From Paracoccus aerodenitrificans (lineage in GTDB: Bacteria > Pseudomonadota > Alphaproteobacteria > Rhodobacterales > Rhodobacteraceae), in NCBI RefSeq assembly GCF_027913215.1, contig NZ_CP115784.1, forward strand, positions 310,001 to 374,000: a DNA stretch of 64,000 nucleotides, read 5' to 3'. Positions 62,527 to 64,000 of this stretch are shown piece after piece (position 1 is the first letter of the stretch; each line of letters begins with the position of its first letter). Position numbers and translations under genes: made by a program. The notes under the pieces were generated by a model. It did not search any database and had not been told where the DNA came from. It saw nothing but the letters and a program-made list of their open reading frames with translations.

Positions 62527-63284
62527 TCATAACCAGAAGATGACGGTCGCGGCGAGCAGGATTGCAGAGAAGAAGGTCTCGGGGCAACGGTCGTATCGGG
62601 TGGCGACGCGCCTCCAATCCTTGAGTCGGCCGAACATGATTTCGATGCGGTTGCGGCGTTTGTATCGCCGCTTGTCGTATTTGACGGGTTTCTTGCGCGA
62701 CTTCCGACCCGGGATGCAAACCTTTATCCCCTTGTTTTTCAAGGCATCTCTGAACCAGTCGGCATCATAGCCCCGATCGGCCAGCAGCCAATCCGCCTCC
62801 GGCAGGCTGTTCAGAAGTGCCGCTGCCCCGGTGTAATCACTGACTTGTCCGGCGGACATGAAGAACCCTATCGGGCGGCCCTTCGCGTCGGTGACGGCGT
62901 GCAGTTTCGTGTTCATGCCGCCTTTCGTTCGCCCGATCTGGCGCCCGCGCCCCCTTTTTTGATCCGCAGGCTCGAGGCCGTGCGGTGCGCTTTCAGATAG
63001 GTCGCGTCGATCATGATCGTATTGTGTTCGGCGCTCTCGGCGGCGAGGCCCACCATGATCCGGGCGAAGGTCCCGTTCTCGCTCCAGCGCTTCCAGCGGT
63101 TGTAGAGCGTCTTGGCGGGGCCGTAGTCCGTCGGCGCGTCGCACCATCGCAAGCCATTACGATTGATGAATATTATGCCGCTCAGGACACGCCGGTCGTC
63201 AACGCGTGGCTTGCCGTGGGATTTCGGGAAATAGGGTTTCAGACGCTCCATCTGCGCGTCAGTCAGCCAGAAAAGGTTGCTCAT
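62527..63284 (-). CDS. IS5-family transposase, two frames with programmed -1 frameshift
   Basis: The first frame (63284 to 62913, 123 residues) holds the N-terminal DUF4096-type region (FWLTDAQMERLKPYFPKSHG) and the first catalytic Asp in IMIDATYLKAH. The second (ending at 62527) has the second Asp in LLADRGYDADWF and the catalytic Glu in RNRIEIMFGRLKDW. The frames meet at A6G5 (62950-62960 on the minus strand), a slippery site; a -1 shift gives RIKKRGRGRQIGRTKGGMN, joining the two parts smoothly. All three DDE residues are present, so the transposase is probably functional if the shift occurs. Confidence 0.88.
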
Positions 63285-63332
63285 AAATCAGGTCTCCTTG
63301 CAGAGCCTGAATCACGCAAACAGCCCGAAATC

Positions 63333-63347
63333 AATGGGTCTGGAGCC
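63333..63347 (-). repeat. IS terminal inverted repeat, right
   Basis: Inverted copy GGCTCCAGACCCATT of the left end, next to a TA target dinucleotide at 63348-63349. Confidence 0.75.
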
Positions 63348-63607
63348 TAAGAGCAATGATGCCGCAACGGACTCAGCACTTTTGCTTCCTCTGTCGTCGG
63401 CAAGCACGCTCAAGTAGTATATCACGCCGCATGGCATTTCTGGAAATAAGATTAACAGCTTAGCATGTGGTCGAAGGGATTTGACAATGCACTTGGCATG
63501 ACGTCTTGCATGGCCAGACTCTGATGGGACGCTCGCAATAGAAGCGGGATCACGGCATTATATAATGATGCGCTATGGCGCCCCGGGGTGTCCTGCCGGA
63601 GCGAAAA

Positions 63608-64000
63608 TCACCCCCGCGCCTTCACCACCTGCAAAAGCGGCATCAGATCGCCCATATCCGGGCCATGTGCCTGGCCGGTGAGGGCTTTGCGCAGCGGCAT
63701 GAACAGGCCCTTGCCTTTGCGGCCCGTGGCATCCTTTACCTTCGCGGTGAACTCGGCCCAGCTGGAGTCGTCATAGGGCGGCGGCGGCAGCATGGTCATG
63801 GCCTCGGCAATGAAGTCGCGGTCTTCTTCGGCGATATCGGGCTCTGCTCCTTCGCTGAAGATCGTCCACCAGCCGGCCAGATCGTCCAGTTTGGTGATGT
63901 TCTGAGAAGCAACCCGCCAGAACCGCTCGGCCTGATCCGCGGGCACACCAAGCGCGGCGATCCGGTCCTTCACGGCCTCGAATGGCAGGGATTGGTTGCG
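63608..64000 (-). CDS. gltX: glutamate--tRNA ligase, C-terminal part
   Basis: The last 130 residues, cut by the window edge; the frame is open to base 64000. The sequence [40 protein letters not shown] and [20 protein letters not shown] is the anticodon-binding C-terminal domain of bacterial GluRS. The frame continues upstream as [18 protein letters not shown], so the apparent start inside the window is not the real start. It loads glutamate onto tRNA-Glu. Confidence 0.94.
   Translation of the reverse strand, partial: RNQSLPFEAVKDRIAALGVPADQAERFWRVASQNITKLDDLAGWWTIFSEGAEPDIAEEDRDFIAEAMTMLPPPPYDDSSWAEFTAKVKDATGRKGKGLFMPLRKALTGQAHGPDMGDLMPLLQVVKARG

Larger units (their letters stand above)
62507..63347 (-). 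mobile_element. IS5-family insertion sequence (IS427-like group), apparently intact
   Basis: 841 bp with terminal inverted repeats (left GGCTCAGGACTCGTT, right, inverted, GGCTCCAGACCCATT, 11 of 15 identical). A TA dinucleotide flanks each end (62505-62506, 63348-63349), as expected for the short TA target duplication of this group. It carries one transposase in two overlapping frames joined by a probable frameshift. The size, ends and two-frame design fit the IS427 group. Confidence 0.85.

Overview
The window is GC-rich chromosomal DNA from an alphaproteobacterium of the Rhodobacteraceae, most likely Paracoccus or a close relative. The main clues are a cytochrome c550-type gene (cycA) beside an aa3-type ctaD, a DUF1467 protein, an arginyltransferase of the Bpt type, a single-gene LolC/E followed by LolD, and the dac-tmk-holB-tatD-MBL gene order. 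No rRNA, CRISPR array, integrase or replication origin was seen. The left edge cuts a BCCT transporter and the right edge cuts gltX.

From 1 to 51 kb the content is mostly core: division (zapA), purine synthesis (cvpA-purF), repair (radA), lipoprotein sorting (lolC-lolD), a ClC channel, an FAD-linked oxidase, a GH25 lipoprotein with a CPBP membrane protein, aspS, a response regulator, an M48 lipoprotein, ilvB-ilvN, bpt, glnE, carA, cytochrome b561, ctaD and cycA, lipB, a tRNA-Leu, a polyamine-type ABC transporter operon, a dac-tmk-holB-tatD-MBL-AEC operon, tdk, an MFS drug exporter and a DEAD-box helicase. One core-region gene stands out: a GT2 glycosyltransferase (27192-29336) whose N-terminus carries two MshEN repeats with the spacing known to bind c-di-GMP.

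From 51.3 to 60.8 kb lies an accessory module. On the minus strand a 677-residue protein very rich in Gly/Asn/Gln is followed, after a strong hairpin, by a 699-residue protein with NVLIN-type repeats, then a type I secretion ABC transporter with a Gln/Pro/Ala-rich tail and a Gln in place of the H-loop His, then an HlyD-type adaptor. The last three genes are joined by 4-nt overlaps. Divergent from it, across an AT-rich 563-bp regulatory gap, are a CsgD/LuxR-like regulator with a degenerate receiver and a small helical protein with an HEPN-type RNxxxH motif. I read this as a regulated system for exporting an unusual low-complexity surface or matrix protein. It is the best candidate here for an undescribed system.

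The right end (61-64 kb) holds a tRNA with CAT anticodon, a DUF1036-like secreted protein, an intact IS5-family element (IS427-like, with a probable -1 frameshift) inserted just upstream of that gene, and the 3' end of gltX.
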